In this document: positions 21,501 to 29,862 of the stretch, piece by piece
Numbering within the stretch: the stretch's first letter is position 1
Layout of the letters: the number at the start of each line of letters is the position of its first letter
Assembly (NCBI RefSeq): GCF_014204525.1
Contig: NZ_JACHLP010000013.1
Location: forward strand, 32,693-96,692
Direction: 5' to 3'
From: Roseateles oligotrophus
GTDB taxonomy: Bacteria > Pseudomonadota > Gammaproteobacteria > Burkholderiales > Burkholderiaceae_C
DNA: 64,000 nt
The notes under the pieces: generated by a model
Told to the model about the DNA's origin: nothing
Databases searched by the model: none
What the model saw: the letters and a program-made list of their open reading frames with translations, nothing else
Position numbers and translations under genes: made by a program

Positions 21501-21536
21501 CTGGCGCGCTTTCTGAAGCTGCACGAGCCGCTATGA
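18507..21536 (+). CDS. hybrid sensor histidine kinase (HisKA-HATPase-REC-REC-HPT)
   Basis: A 1009-residue membrane kinase. About five hydrophobic segments fill residues 20-180, with DWRPIALASLALALHH as in some chemoreceptor sensor modules. HisKA has His250 (ANMSHEIRTPLN); the HATPase follows (NNAVKF, GTGLGLAIS). Two receiver domains carry Asp545 (MMDWQMPGMDG) and Asp698 (LMDMQMPQMDG). The C-terminal HPT is altered: at the phosphoacceptor position of HTLKG it has Arg855-TLKG, with a His two residues earlier (853). No response regulator is adjacent. The 3' end overlaps the next convergent gene by 6 bases. Confidence 0.9.
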   Translation: MASPCSEREIAYYRDAHRLMLGLGGLHLLWSLSLASSTQTWGLALGVGLPALAIPAWCAWRFPGRLVSRLLMALAFIVLTALVIQQTGGDPEAHFSFFVLLAALVVYCDWRPIALASLALALHHIVFLLLQPLGLGITVFNDERTLLDSQSLWQHLLYVGVQAVVVSFIAIRMRRLVLESHAVSDAVLRMAAGEWETPLPAAELKRSAPLSALNIMQQRLTHTLADLQAARLHAEEATEAKSLFLANMSHEIRTPLNAIIGLSHLASRTELTVRQRDYISKIRLSGEQLLGQINDILDFSKVESGMLTIEHIAFELDAMLQNVANVIAEKANDKGLELVFEVAPEVPPYLLGDPLRLGQVLVNYANNAVKFTEQGEIIVRVRLAQALEPASRPSHVLLRFEVKDTGPGLGPAQMGRLFQKFSQADSGGGRKHGGTGLGLAISKGLAELMGGTVGVESVSGRGATFWFTAKLEVGEFKARPLLPSVDLRGRRVLVVDDNEHAAMVLSDMLAALGFKVETASSGASAIYAVRDAEAAERHFDIVMMDWQMPGMDGLEAARRIRELGLKHMPQQVMVTAYGREESIRGAHSSGMVEVMLKPVNASLLFDTMVKLVSEQDAAQASQAPEAEEALSPKETLNTPPKLQNLIGARILLVEDNELNQQIAKELLEEAGFVVDLAEHGLAALARVDKQRYDLVLMDMQMPQMDGLVATRQIRAMRRHSGLPIVAMTANALPGDRERCLAAGMNDYLAKPIEPEAMWSALARWIKPHAGLGNPHPARPVFEKPITLVSRPEQAVRLPSHILGLDMALGLRRVAGRPAVYLDLLHKFMGTRRLALLEIRDAVLAEDWPLAERHTRTLKGLAANIGATSLQDALEPLETALREPPAPARLHALMSVAEKQLDDLILALTLQLPDRRSPDAEPEAGGEAAGMDAVQLQSLLEQLDTALSRDAAQAQALLNRHSALLRAAGGVEFEALQRAIQAAASGPAQRGALDAARQILARFLKLHEPL

Positions 21537-22244
21537 ATCGGCGTCCTTGCCGCGCAGCTCGCGCAGCGCGTCGGCGGCGATCCAGCGCGCGCTGCGCGAA
21601 GCCTGGGCCTGGATGCGCAAGGCCGCGGCCAGCGCCTCGGCCCGCAGCGCCGGCTTGCGCTTGCCGATCTGGCGCAGCGCCCAGTTGACCGCCTTTTTGA
21701 CGAAGTTGCGCTCGTCCCCCGCCGCCGCCTCGATCAGGGCCAGGCGGGCGATGAAGTCGGCATCGGCACGGCGCTTGTCATGCACCGCCAGCACGGCCAG
21801 CAGGGAGAAGGCGCTGCGCCGCACATATTCCGCCTCGGCCGCCGCCCAGCGCGGGATGCAGGCCCAGGCCAGGGGCGAGCGGCGAAAGGCGTTGAGGCAG
21901 GCCTGATCGCAGACATCCCAGGCCTGCATGCCCTGCGTCCAGTGGTCCATCTGGGCCTGGCTCAGCTGCCGGGGCTCGGCCAGCAGGGAGGCCAGGATTT
22001 GCGCGTCCGGGATACCGCTGTCCCACAGCCGCAAGGCCAGTTCGTGGTCGGGGCCCATGGCCTTGCCCAGGGCACGCAGCTGCGGCACGGCCACGCCCAG
22101 GCGCGCCTCGCCATGCATGGCAAAACGCTGCATGCCAGCCAGTTGCTCGGGCCTGGCCAGCGCGCGCAAACGGGCCATGGCATCAGCCAGACGGGACGCC
22201 AGATCGGCGCCGTCCTGAGGGCGAGGAGAGGAAGCGGCTGGCAT
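21531..22244 (-). CDS. DNA alkylation repair protein (AlkD-like HEAT repeat)
   Basis: A 237-residue all-helical protein of the AlkC/AlkD-like DNA alkylation repair family, a HEAT-repeat glycosylase that removes N3- and N7-alkylated purines. Diagnostic stretches are GVAVPQLRALGK (AlkD-type, near 53), LWDSGIPDAQILASLL, WDVCDQACLNAF, and DERNFVKKAVNWALRQIGKR near 190. Length is typical. ATG 22244 leads into a short variable tail. It is alone on this strand and overlaps the histidine kinase 3' end by 6 bases. Confidence 0.85.
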   Translation of the reverse strand: MPAASSPRPQDGADLASRLADAMARLRALARPEQLAGMQRFAMHGEARLGVAVPQLRALGKAMGPDHELALRLWDSGIPDAQILASLLAEPRQLSQAQMDHWTQGMQAWDVCDQACLNAFRRSPLAWACIPRWAAAEAEYVRRSAFSLLAVLAVHDKRRADADFIARLALIEAAAGDERNFVKKAVNWALRQIGKRKPALRAEALAAALRIQAQASRSARWIAADALRELRGKDADS

Positions 22245-22728
22245 GGTGCAGGCAAAGCGAAGGCCGTGGACTGGCGGCCATTGTGCCGCCGCCGCGAGCC
22301 CGACGGGCCGGCCTCGACTCCCGTTTCATCCGCCCGACAACCCCCGTATTTGAGGGGCCGGACAAGCCCGAACAAGAGCGGGCTGACACACAGCTGCCAC
22401 GGCTCGCTGGCTATTCTTCGCCTCGGTGAAGTGCTGAGGTCTTGTCGGCCCTTGGGCTAGCTGCCCGGCAAAGACGCGTCGTCGGAATTTCTCCGCCTCT
22501 TGAGCACAGGGTGCGGGAGGCCTGCGGATTCATGCCTGAAATTGCGCCAGTCAAACAAAATGGCAAACGTTTGCGAATGCGGACGAGCAGGGCTGTTTGA
22601 GGCGCCGGACACAGCAGGGCGGCTGGTCGGAGGACGAGTCGGCCCGGCGGCGTCATCTCCAGGCACCGCGAGCCCTGGCCTCTGTCGAATCTTGTCCAAG
22701 CAATCAACACAGAGAGATCCTTACCGTG
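22245..22728. other. 484-bp intergenic region upstream of the PEP-CTERM gene
   Basis: No gene supported. It holds the promoter of the alkylation repair gene on its left, and a perfect 12-bp palindrome gcaaacgtttgc at 22563-22574 listed separately. An inverted motif ggacaagcccgaacaagagcgggct lies near 22360. The right part carries the promoter of the PEP-CTERM gene. Confidence 0.35.
22563..22574. promoter_or_regulatory. LacI/PurR-type operator-like palindrome
   Basis: The perfect palindrome gcaaacgtttgc, with context tggcaaacgtttgcga, differs in only two outer bases from the E. coli PurR consensus core. LacI-family sites have this central CG. It lies about 155 bp before the PEP-CTERM ATG. No LacI regulator is in the window; the match may be fortuitous. 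Confidence 0.35.
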
Positions 22729-23556
22729 ATGAAAAAGCAAACCCTCTTGCTGGCCGCCGCCCTGAGCGCCCTGGCCCTCGCAGCGCCCGCCCATGCCGCC
22801 GTGTCGGTGAACAGCAGCAGCTTTGTCTACAGCCAGTCCTTCGACAGCCTGGCCAAGACCACCTCGACCAGCAGCGTCGCCTGGGCCAATGACAGCACCC
22901 TCGCCGGCTGGAGCCTGTTCAACAAGGACAAGGCCGCCATCACCAGCTATCTGGCCGATGCCGGCGGCTCCAACACCGGCGGCTTCCGCAGCTTCGGCGT
23001 CGGCGGCAATAGCGACCGTGCCCTGGGCGGCGTCGGCTCCGGCGGCAGCTATTTCGGCTCGCCCGCCAACGGCGCCGTGGCCGGCTGGATCGCCCTGTCC
23101 CTGAGCAATACCAGCGGCAGCGCGCTGGCCGGCTTCAAGCTGGGCTTCGACGGCGAGCAGTGGCGCAACGGCGGCAACACGCCCGGCGTGGCCCAATCCA
23201 TGGTGCTGGAATACGGCTTCGGCGCCACTTTTGCCGGCGTCACGAGCTGGACCGCCCCGGGCGCCAACTTCGACTGGAGCTCGCCGGTATTTGCCTCCAC
23301 CACGGCCGCGGCCGTGAACGGCAACACCACGGGCCTGGTCGCCAACCGCGGCGCTCAGATCAACACCAGCTGGGCCGCCGGCGACACCTTGTGGATTCGC
23401 TGGACCGAGAGGAACGACCTCGGCAACGACCACGGCCTGGCCATCGACAATGTGAACTTCAGCGCTGTCGCCGCCGTGCCGGAACCCCAGACCTATGCCC
23501 TGTTGCTGGCCGGCCTGGGCGCCATCGGCTTCGTCGCCCGCCGCCGCAAGGCCTGA
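22729..23556 (+). CDS. PEP-CTERM sorting-domain surface protein
   Basis: A 275-residue exported protein: signal peptide (MKKQTLLLAAALSALAL.. APAHA), a Gly/Ser/Asn-rich beta-structured body, and a C-terminal PEP-CTERM signal: VPEPQTYALLLAGLGAIG followed by RRRKA. Such proteins are processed by exosortase (EpsH) and linked to exopolysaccharide or surface attachment; exosortase must be elsewhere, as none is in the window. ATG 22729 gives a perfect signal peptide. Gene is monocistronic. Confidence 0.9.
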   Translation: MKKQTLLLAAALSALALAAPAHAAVSVNSSSFVYSQSFDSLAKTTSTSSVAWANDSTLAGWSLFNKDKAAITSYLADAGGSNTGGFRSFGVGGNSDRALGGVGSGGSYFGSPANGAVAGWIALSLSNTSGSALAGFKLGFDGEQWRNGGNTPGVAQSMVLEYGFGATFAGVTSWTAPGANFDWSSPVFASTTAAAVNGNTTGLVANRGAQINTSWAAGDTLWIRWTERNDLGNDHGLAIDNVNFSAVAAVPEPQTYALLLAGLGAIGFVARRRKA

Positions 23557-23738
23557 GAACCGTCTCGGCTGCTCCCTGGCATCGGGCCGGCGCGGCGTCC
23601 ATAACGGCCCGCCTGACGTGGCCGTGGCGCCGCCATCCGCGGCATGGCCAGGGAGCTGCTGGCGGCAAACGGCGAAACGCCTTCAAAACTGCTCTAATGC
23701 GGCCCGTTTCCCAACGCGCTTGAAAGGCCGCCACCGCC

Positions 23739-24068
23739 ATGTACGCCTCCACCTTCATCTTCGCCAAGAAGCAGTACGACGAGGAGTTCCATCGCCTGGA
23801 CCAGATCATTGCCGAGGCGGCCAAGTCCATGCCCGGCTATCTGGGCGAGGAGGCCTGGGAGAACCAGGCAACGGGGGTCTATTCCAACGTCTATTACTGG
23901 GACTCGCTGGAGGCCTTGCAGCAGCTGATGCAGCACCCGGCCCATCTGCAGGCCAAGGCAGCCCAGGCGAATTGGCTGGACGGCTACAAGGTGGTGATTG
24001 CCGAGGTCTTGCGCAGTTATGGCGAGCCCGGGCTGGGGCTGACGAAGCCGACGCCCACACCGGCCTAA
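23739..24068 (+). CDS. antibiotic biosynthesis monooxygenase-like (ABM) protein
   Basis: A 109-residue single-domain protein of the dimeric alpha-beta barrel type: MYASTFIFAKKQYDEEFHRLD, MPGYLGEEAWENQATGVYSNVYYWDSLEALQQLM. Such proteins are heme-degrading, quinol oxidising or simply unknown. No catalytic signature for one activity is obvious. The gene stands alone between the PEP-CTERM and thioredoxin genes. Confidence 0.75.
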   Translation: MYASTFIFAKKQYDEEFHRLDQIIAEAAKSMPGYLGEEAWENQATGVYSNVYYWDSLEALQQLMQHPAHLQAKAAQANWLDGYKVVIAEVLRSYGEPGLGLTKPTPTPA

Positions 24069-24165
24069 CGCCGGGCGCATTTGCTTGCGCGGTTTTCGCG
24101 CGCAAAGCCGGGCGGCAAGCCTCACAATGCGGAGCTGATTCCGCTGCACTTGGACGAAGAAGACC

Positions 24166-25719
24166 ATGACACTCAAGCCCACCTTGCTCGCCGCCAGCCT
24201 CAGCCTCGGTCTGCTGGCCGCAGCCCTGCCCGCCCAGGCCGCTCTCGCCCCCAGCGCCAACCCGGCCGCCGTGGCCTGGCAGGAGGCGGGCGCCGACGCC
24301 GATATCGAGCGTGCCTTCGCCCAGGCCCGCAGCGAGAAGAAGCCGCTGCTGCTTTACTGGGGTGCCAAGTGGTGCCCGCCCTGCAATCAGCTCAAGGCCA
24401 CGCTGTTCAACCGCCAGGACTTCATCGAGCAGACGCGCGCCTTCGTCGCCGTCCACATCGACGGCGATTCGCCCGGCGCGCAAAAACTGGGCACCCGCTT
24501 CAAGGTGCGCGGCTATCCGACCATGATTCTGTTCACCGCCGACGGCGCCGAGCTGACCCGCCTGCCGGGCGAGATCGACGCCCCCCAGGTGCTGAAAGTC
24601 ATGCAGCTGGGCCTGGCCGGTGGCCGCCCGGTCAAGGCCGTGCTGGCCGATGCCCGCGCCGGCAAAAAGCTGAACGTCAATGAATGGCGCCTGCTGGGCT
24701 TTTACTCCTGGGAATCGGATCAGGACCAGCTGCTGCCCCAGGCCGAGGTGCCTGCCCTGCTGGCCCAGCTGGCTGCGGCCGCCCAGGACCCCGACACCGC
24801 CACCCGGCTGTGGCTCAAGTCCCTGGCCGCCAGCGACGATGGCAAGGGCGGCCTCAAGGCCGATGCCGCCCAGCGCGCCCGCCTGGCCAAGGTGCTAACG
24901 GACAAAGAAGACGCACGCGCCCTGGCCGATGTGCTGACGAATGGCGCCGCCGACATCGTCAAGACCCTGGCCCCCCAGGCCGGCCCGGAACGCCAGGCCT
25001 TGCTGAGCCAGTTTGACGCCGCCCTGAAGCGCCTGGAGGCCGACGCCAGCCTCTCCCGCGCCGACCGCCTGCAAGCCCTGCAGGCCCGCGTCGACCTGGC
25101 CCGCCTGGAGCTGGCCAAGAGCGAGATCCACCCCAAGCTGAGCCCGGCCCTGCTGAAGGATGTGAAGGAACAGGCCGCCCGCGCCGACCGTGAAATCACC
25201 GACGGCTACGAGCGTCAGGCCGTGATCAGCTCGGCCGCCCATCTGCTGGGCCAGACCGGCCAGTGGAAGGACAGCGACGAGCTGCTCAAGGCCGGCCTAG
25301 CCAAGAGCCACTCACCCTACTACCTGATGAGCGGCCTGGCCAATAACGCCAAGAAACAGGGCCGCAAGGACGAAGCCCTGCGCTGGTCGGAAGAAGCCTT
25401 CAACAAGAGCCAGGGCCCGGCGACCCGCCTGCAATGGGGCGCCGGCTATATGGCCAATCTGGTTGAACTCAGCCCGCAGGACAGCGGGCGCATCGAGAAG
25501 ACGGCCGCCCTGCTGTTCAACGAGGCCGCCCAGGACAAGGGCAGCTTCTACGAGCGCAGCGCCCGTTCCCTGCAGAAAGTGGGCGCCAGCCTGAAGCAGT
25601 GGAACGCCAAGGGCCAGAATGAGGCCGCCATCAAGCGCCTGCGCGCTCAGCTGGACGGCATCTGCGCCAAGGTCGAGGTGGCCGACAAGCAGCGCGCCAC
25701 CTGCGAGGCCTTGCTATAA
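24166..25719 (+). CDS. periplasmic thioredoxin-fold protein with long helical C-terminal domain
   Basis: A 517-residue exported protein. The signal peptide (LLAASLSLGLLAAALPAQA) is followed by a thioredoxin domain (about 35-145) with LLLYWGAKWCPPCNQLKATLF, an active CPPC pair, and the cis-proline in GYPTMILF. Residues 160-510 are helical and repeat-like, with SPYYLMSGLANNAKKQGRKDEALRW suggesting TPR-type packing. It may reduce or isomerise periplasmic disulfides or work in a stress response. Its 3' end is 6 bases from the convergent GST gene. Confidence 0.85.
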   Translation: MTLKPTLLAASLSLGLLAAALPAQAALAPSANPAAVAWQEAGADADIERAFAQARSEKKPLLLYWGAKWCPPCNQLKATLFNRQDFIEQTRAFVAVHIDGDSPGAQKLGTRFKVRGYPTMILFTADGAELTRLPGEIDAPQVLKVMQLGLAGGRPVKAVLADARAGKKLNVNEWRLLGFYSWESDQDQLLPQAEVPALLAQLAAAAQDPDTATRLWLKSLAASDDGKGGLKADAAQRARLAKVLTDKEDARALADVLTNGAADIVKTLAPQAGPERQALLSQFDAALKRLEADASLSRADRLQALQARVDLARLELAKSEIHPKLSPALLKDVKEQAARADREITDGYERQAVISSAAHLLGQTGQWKDSDELLKAGLAKSHSPYYLMSGLANNAKKQGRKDEALRWSEEAFNKSQGPATRLQWGAGYMANLVELSPQDSGRIEKTAALLFNEAAQDKGSFYERSARSLQKVGASLKQWNAKGQNEAAIKRLRAQLDGICAKVEVADKQRATCEALL

Positions 25720-25725
25720 GGTCGC

Positions 25726-26334
25726 TTACTTGAGCAGGCCCTCGGCCTTGAGGGCCGCCTGCACGGCCGGGCGAGAGGCCACACGCTCGCGCAAGGCCAG
25801 CAGATGGCTCAGCCCGTCCAGGCTCACGCCCACATACTGGCCCCAGTTGCTGACGACGAAGAGGTAGGCGTCGGCCACGCTGAACTGCTCACCCAGCAGG
25901 TATTGCCGGCCTTCCAACTGCTCGTTGACCCAGCTCAGCCGGGCTTGCAGGGCCGCTCGGACCTGGGCCTTGGTCTCCTCCACCGTGGCCGGGTTGAACA
26001 GGGGCGAGAAGCCCTTGTGCAGCTCGGAGGTGATGTAGTTCAGCCATTCCTGCAGGCGGTAACGCTCCCACGTGCCATTGGCCGGGGCCAGCTTGGCGGC
26101 CGGGGCCAGATCGGCGATGTATTGCACGATGGCCGGGCCTTCGGTCAGGCGCTGGCCGTCGTCCAGCTCCAGCACGGGCACCGAGCCCTTGGAATTGATG
26201 CTGTAGAAGTCGGTGCCGTCCTGCAGCTTCTTGGTCTTGGTGCTGGCCAGCACCAGCTCGAAGGGCAGGCCCGCCTCGCGCAAGGCGATATGGGGGGACA
26301 GGGAGCAGGCACCGGGGCTGTAATAAAGCTTCAT
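25726..26334 (-). CDS. glutathione S-transferase
   Basis: A 202-residue beta-class-like GST. The N-terminal thioredoxin-like domain begins MKLYYSPGACSLSPHIALRE, with the bacterial beta-class Cys10, and has SKGSVPVLELDDG and TEGPAIVQYIAD (glutathione-binding segment). The C-terminal helical domain has GEQFSVADAYLFVV. It conjugates or transfers glutathione. ATG 26334 is chosen because the GST fold begins exactly there; the frame is open further upstream but reads into the next promoter. Confidence 0.92.
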   Translation of the reverse strand: MKLYYSPGACSLSPHIALREAGLPFELVLASTKTKKLQDGTDFYSINSKGSVPVLELDDGQRLTEGPAIVQYIADLAPAAKLAPANGTWERYRLQEWLNYITSELHKGFSPLFNPATVEETKAQVRAALQARLSWVNEQLEGRQYLLGEQFSVADAYLFVVSNWGQYVGVSLDGLSHLLALRERVASRPAVQAALKAEGLLK

Positions 26335-26467
26335 GCTGAGATCCTTCAAATCCAATGGAGGGCCGACGATACGCCGAATTCCCTGCGCTTGCAGCGCAAG
26401 CAAAATTGCCCCGGCGCTGTCGCCCAGGTGATGCCGGCCCACGGCCTGGCTTAGCTATATTGGCGCC

Positions 26468-26923
26468 ATGCCTACCTACGCCTTTGAAGACTTCACCCCC
26501 GGCCGCGTGTTCGAGTTCGGCGGGATGAGCGTGGACCGTGAAGAGGGCCTGCGCTTTGCCGCCGCCTACGATCCGCAGCCTCTGCATCTGGACGAAGTCG
26601 CCGCCGAGGCCTCGGTGCTGGCCGGCCTCTCGGTCAGCGGCTGGCACACCTGCGCCATGGTCATGCGCATGATGTGCGATGCCTATCTGCTGGACTCCAC
26701 CAGCCAGGGCTCGCCCGGCATCGACAATCTGCGCTGGCTCAAACCCGTGCGTCCCGGCGACACCTTGCGGGTACGCATGACGGTGCAAGAAGCCCGCGCC
26801 AGCCAGAGCCGGCCGCAGATCGGCCTGGTGCGCTCCATTTGGGCCGTGTTCAATCAAAAAGACGAGCAGGTGCTCAGCATGGAAGGCTGGGGCATGTTTG
26901 GCCGGCGCGAGGCTGGCGGCTGA
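26468..26923 (+). CDS. MaoC-like hotdog dehydratase
   Basis: A 151-residue hotdog-fold protein. The N terminus MPTYAFEDFTPGRVFEFGG and AAAYDPQPLHLDEVAAEAS place it in the MaoC (R)-specific enoyl-CoA hydratase family; the hydratase Asp and His (D-x-x-P-x-H) are in YDPQPLHLD. It likely hydrates enoyl-CoA or acts on acyl-CoA in fatty-acid or polyhydroxyalkanoate metabolism. Convergent with the PspC-like gene. Confidence 0.86.
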   Translation: MPTYAFEDFTPGRVFEFGGMSVDREEGLRFAAAYDPQPLHLDEVAAEASVLAGLSVSGWHTCAMVMRMMCDAYLLDSTSQGSPGIDNLRWLKPVRPGDTLRVRMTVQEARASQSRPQIGLVRSIWAVFNQKDEQVLSMEGWGMFGRREAGG

Positions 26924-26932
26924 ACGAGCAGA

Positions 26933-27265
26933 TCACTCTTCTTCCGGCACAAAAATCCACAGCAGCAGATAGACCAGCAGGCCGCTGCCGGCGCACAAGA
27001 CCAGCAAGCTCACCAGCAAGCGCCACAACCAGGCGGGGGTGGCTGTCAGCTGGGCCAGGCCACCGCAGACACCGCCTAACCAGCGATCCTGACGGCTACG
27101 CCTGAAGGCATTGATGGAGGACACCCCGGCCCCCAAGCCCGGGGCCGCAGCCGCCGGCCCCGCATCGCCCAGCACCTTGGCCTTGGCGCGTGCGTACTCA
27201 TCGTCGGACAGAACACCGCGCTGATGCAGCTCGGCCAGCTTGGCCAGTTCTTCGCTGAAAGACAT
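26933..27265 (-). CDS. PspC-domain envelope stress protein with SHOCT-like N terminus
   Basis: A 110-residue protein. The first 35 residues (SEELAKLAELHQRGVLSDDEYARAKAKVL) are a SHOCT short oligomerisation motif; residues 55-110 are a PspC domain with FRRSRQDRWLGGVCGGLAQ and one membrane helix (LWRLLVSLLVLCAGSGLLVYLLLWIFVPEEE). PspC proteins sense or relieve membrane stress. ATG 27265 has no added N-terminal extension. No other psp gene is adjacent. Confidence 0.85.
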   Translation of the reverse strand: MSFSEELAKLAELHQRGVLSDDEYARAKAKVLGDAGPAAAAPGLGAGVSSINAFRRSRQDRWLGGVCGGLAQLTATPAWLWRLLVSLLVLCAGSGLLVYLLLWIFVPEEE

Positions 27266-27505
27266 GGGTGAACCCTTTCTTGCTGATGGCATTGGGCACA
27301 GCCTAAGGCCTGCCCACCGGCAGCTCCAAGGCCTTGCGACGAACTGCAGCTTGGGGCGGCCGGACGGATCACAAGCGCCGCAGCCGTTCAGGCATTAGGA
27401 CCATTCAACGCCCCAATCCGCCATTCGCCGCCTGCCGCAGCGAAGGCCGGGCCAAGCTCCCCATAATCCGCCCAATCCCAGAAACACTGACCAAGGACGG
27501 GTGGA

Positions 27506-29032
27506 ATGAGACAGAGACAAAACAAGCAGCGCCTGCTGCTGAGCAGCCTGACGGCCGCGGCGATGAGCTTGGGCTTGGGCCAGGCCCTGGCCCAGCACGC
27601 GCCAGCCGACGGCAAAGCCACCCAGCCCTGCCGCGTGGCCGGCATCGCCAATGAGCTGCAATGCGGCAGCATCAAGCGGCCGCTGGACCCGGCCCAGCCC
27701 CAGGGCAGGCAGATCGATGTACATTTTCTGGTCGTGCCGGCGATGGCGCGCAACAAGCAGCCCGACCCGGTGCTGATGCTGGCCGGCGGCCCTGGCCAGA
27801 GCGCCATCGATATTGCGCCCATGGTGCTGAGCCGGCTGGCGCGCCTGAACAATCGGCGTGATCTGGTCTTCATCGACCAGCGCGGCACCGGCAAGTCCGC
27901 GCCCCTGCAATGCGCCGACGTCTCCAAGCTGCCGCTGGCCCAGGTGCTGGACCCGCAGTTCATGCTGAAGAATTTGGAGCAATGCCGCCAGGACCTGGGC
28001 AAGCTGCCGCACGGCGATCTGCGCCAGTACAGCACCACGCTGGCCATGCAGGACTTCGACGCCGTGCGTGAGGCCCTGGGCGCGCCGCAGTGGAATCTGA
28101 TCGGCGCCAGCTATGGCACCCGCGCGGCGCTGGAATATCTGCGCCTGTTCCCGACCAAGGTGCGCCGCACCGTTATCGACGGCGTGGCGCCGCCGGATAT
28201 GGTGCTGCCCGCCAGCTTCTCGACCGACGGCCAGCAGGCGCTGAACGCCATGCTGCAGTTCTGCGAGAAGGACGCCGGCTGCAGCCGGCAATACCCCCAG
28301 CTGCGCCAGGAGTGGGCGGCTTTGCAGCAAGGCCTGCCCCGCAACATCAGCGTCAGCGACCCACTGAGCGGCAAGCCGGAGCAGTTCAGCCTGACGCGCG
28401 AACAGCTCTTGCGCAGCGTGCGCATGCCGCTGTACAGCCCCAGCCTGGCCGCTGCCCTGCCCGCCGCCATCCACGCCGCGGCCGGGGGGCGCTGGGAGGG
28501 CCTGCTGGGCTTGTCCGGCGCCATGGCCTCGAACAAGGGCATGCGGCTGGCCGAGGGCATGCATTTCTCGGTCGTCTGCGCCGAGGATGTGCCGCGCCTG
28601 GAGGCCGGCCTCGGCAAGGACGCGCCGGGCAGCGACTTCGGCGACAGCGATGCCAAGCTCTACACCCAGGTCTGCAAGCACTGGCCGCGCGCCCAGCTGG
28701 CGCCGGAGTTCTTCAGCATCCCGCCCGCGCCCTCGCCGGTGCTGCTGCTCAGCGGCGGCGCCGACCCGGCCACGCCGCCGCGCCACGGCGAGCGCGCGGC
28801 CAAGGCGCTCGCGGCCAAGAACCCGGCCATTGCCCAGCACATCGTCGTGCCCGAGGCCGGCCATGGCGTCAGCAGCATTGTCTGCATGCGCGATGTGCTG
28901 TTCCGCTTCATCGACAGCAAGACCGACGCCGCCGCCCTGCCCCAGGACGCCGGCTGTGCCAGCAAGATCCCGCGGCCCACGGCTTTCATGCCGGTGCAAA
29001 GCGCCCCCGCCAACGCAAAGGTTGCCCCATGA
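27506..29032 (+). CDS. alpha/beta hydrolase, TAP-like secreted peptidase type
   Basis: A 508-residue exported hydrolase with a signal peptide (SLTAAAMSLGLGQALAQ). Alpha/beta hydrolase marks: oxyanion region MLAGGPGQSAID, DLVFIDQRGTGKS, nucleophile elbow GASYGTRAAL (Ser), and a TAP-like C terminus with LLLSGGADPATPP (Asp) and EAGHGVSS (His). The family includes proline iminopeptidase-like and tripeptidyl aminopeptidase-like enzymes. Its stop overlaps natA as ATGA, so it is cotranscribed with the ABC transporter. Confidence 0.87.
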   Translation: MRQRQNKQRLLLSSLTAAAMSLGLGQALAQHAPADGKATQPCRVAGIANELQCGSIKRPLDPAQPQGRQIDVHFLVVPAMARNKQPDPVLMLAGGPGQSAIDIAPMVLSRLARLNNRRDLVFIDQRGTGKSAPLQCADVSKLPLAQVLDPQFMLKNLEQCRQDLGKLPHGDLRQYSTTLAMQDFDAVREALGAPQWNLIGASYGTRAALEYLRLFPTKVRRTVIDGVAPPDMVLPASFSTDGQQALNAMLQFCEKDAGCSRQYPQLRQEWAALQQGLPRNISVSDPLSGKPEQFSLTREQLLRSVRMPLYSPSLAAALPAAIHAAAGGRWEGLLGLSGAMASNKGMRLAEGMHFSVVCAEDVPRLEAGLGKDAPGSDFGDSDAKLYTQVCKHWPRAQLAPEFFSIPPAPSPVLLLSGGADPATPPRHGERAAKALAAKNPAIAQHIVVPEAGHGVSSIVCMRDVLFRFIDSKTDAAALPQDAGCASKIPRPTAFMPVQSAPANAKVAP

Positions 29033-29862
29033 TCCAGATCGACAACGTCAGCAAGCAGTTCGCCTCCCGCGGCGGCAGCAAACCCGGGCTGAGCCTGGCC
29101 AGCCTGCTGGGCAAGCGCAGCGCGCCGCAGCTGGTGCAGGCCGTCAAGGACGTCAGCGTCCATGCCCCGGACGGCCGCATCACCGGCCTGCTGGGCGCCA
29201 ACGGCGCCGGCAAGACCACCACCTTGCGCATGCTGGGCGGCTTGTTCCAGCCCGATAGCGGCAGCATCACGGTGGACGGCATTGCCGTCGCCAGCCAGCC
29301 GCGCGAGGCCCTGGCCCGCATGGGCATTCTGGGCGACGCCCATGGCCTCTACCCGCGCCTGTCGGCGCGCGAGAACATCATCTACTTCGGCCGCCTGCAG
29401 GGCATGGAGGCAGATGCGGCCGACGCCCGTGCCGTCGAACTGGCGCGTTTGCTGGAGATGCAGCACATCCTGGACCGCCGCGCCGAGGGCTTCAGCCAGG
29501 GCGAGCGCATGAAGACCGCGCTGGCCCGTGCCCTGGTGCACGACCCCGCCAATATCGTGCTGGACGAGCCCACCAACGGCCTCGATGTGCTGGCCACCCG
29601 CGCCCTGCGCGAGGCCTTGCGCCATCTGCGCTCGCCCGCCGGCGGGGCCAAGACCATCATCTTCTCCACCCACATCATGCAGGAGGTGGAGCAGCTCTGT
29701 GAGCATGTGGTGGTGGTGGCGCAAGGCCGCAGCGTGGCCGAGGGCTCGGTGCCCGAGCTGCTGGAGCTGGCCGGCGAGGCCCGCTTCGAGGACGCCTTCG
29801 TCAAACTGGCCTTTGCAAGCGCAGTGGCCGAAGAACAAAAAAATCTCAGGAGCGCCGCATGA
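29029..29862 (+). CDS. natA: ABC transporter ATP-binding protein, NatA-type
   Basis: A 277-residue ABC ATPase: Walker A GANGAGKTTT (about 61-70), signature SQGERMKTALARAL, Walker B NIVLDEPTNGLD, and switch STHIMQEVEQLC. The order and context fit NatA of the NatAB sodium efflux or related ABC-2 export systems. The ATG overlaps the hydrolase stop, and its own stop overlaps the permease start (ATGA), so three genes are translationally coupled. Substrate (Na+ or other) is inferred from homologous architecture. Confidence 0.88.
   Translation: MIQIDNVSKQFASRGGSKPGLSLASLLGKRSAPQLVQAVKDVSVHAPDGRITGLLGANGAGKTTTLRMLGGLFQPDSGSITVDGIAVASQPREALARMGILGDAHGLYPRLSARENIIYFGRLQGMEADAADARAVELARLLEMQHILDRRAEGFSQGERMKTALARALVHDPANIVLDEPTNGLDVLATRALREALRHLRSPAGGAKTIIFSTHIMQEVEQLCEHVVVVAQGRSVAEGSVPELLELAGEARFEDAFVKLAFASAVAEEQKNLRSAA

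Noticed and set aside
18816..21524. A 900-codon open frame on the minus strand opposite the hybrid histidine kinase
   Set aside because: Composition is Gln/Gly/His-rich without domains, typical of antisense frames in GC-rich DNA; the plus-strand kinase explains the sequence.
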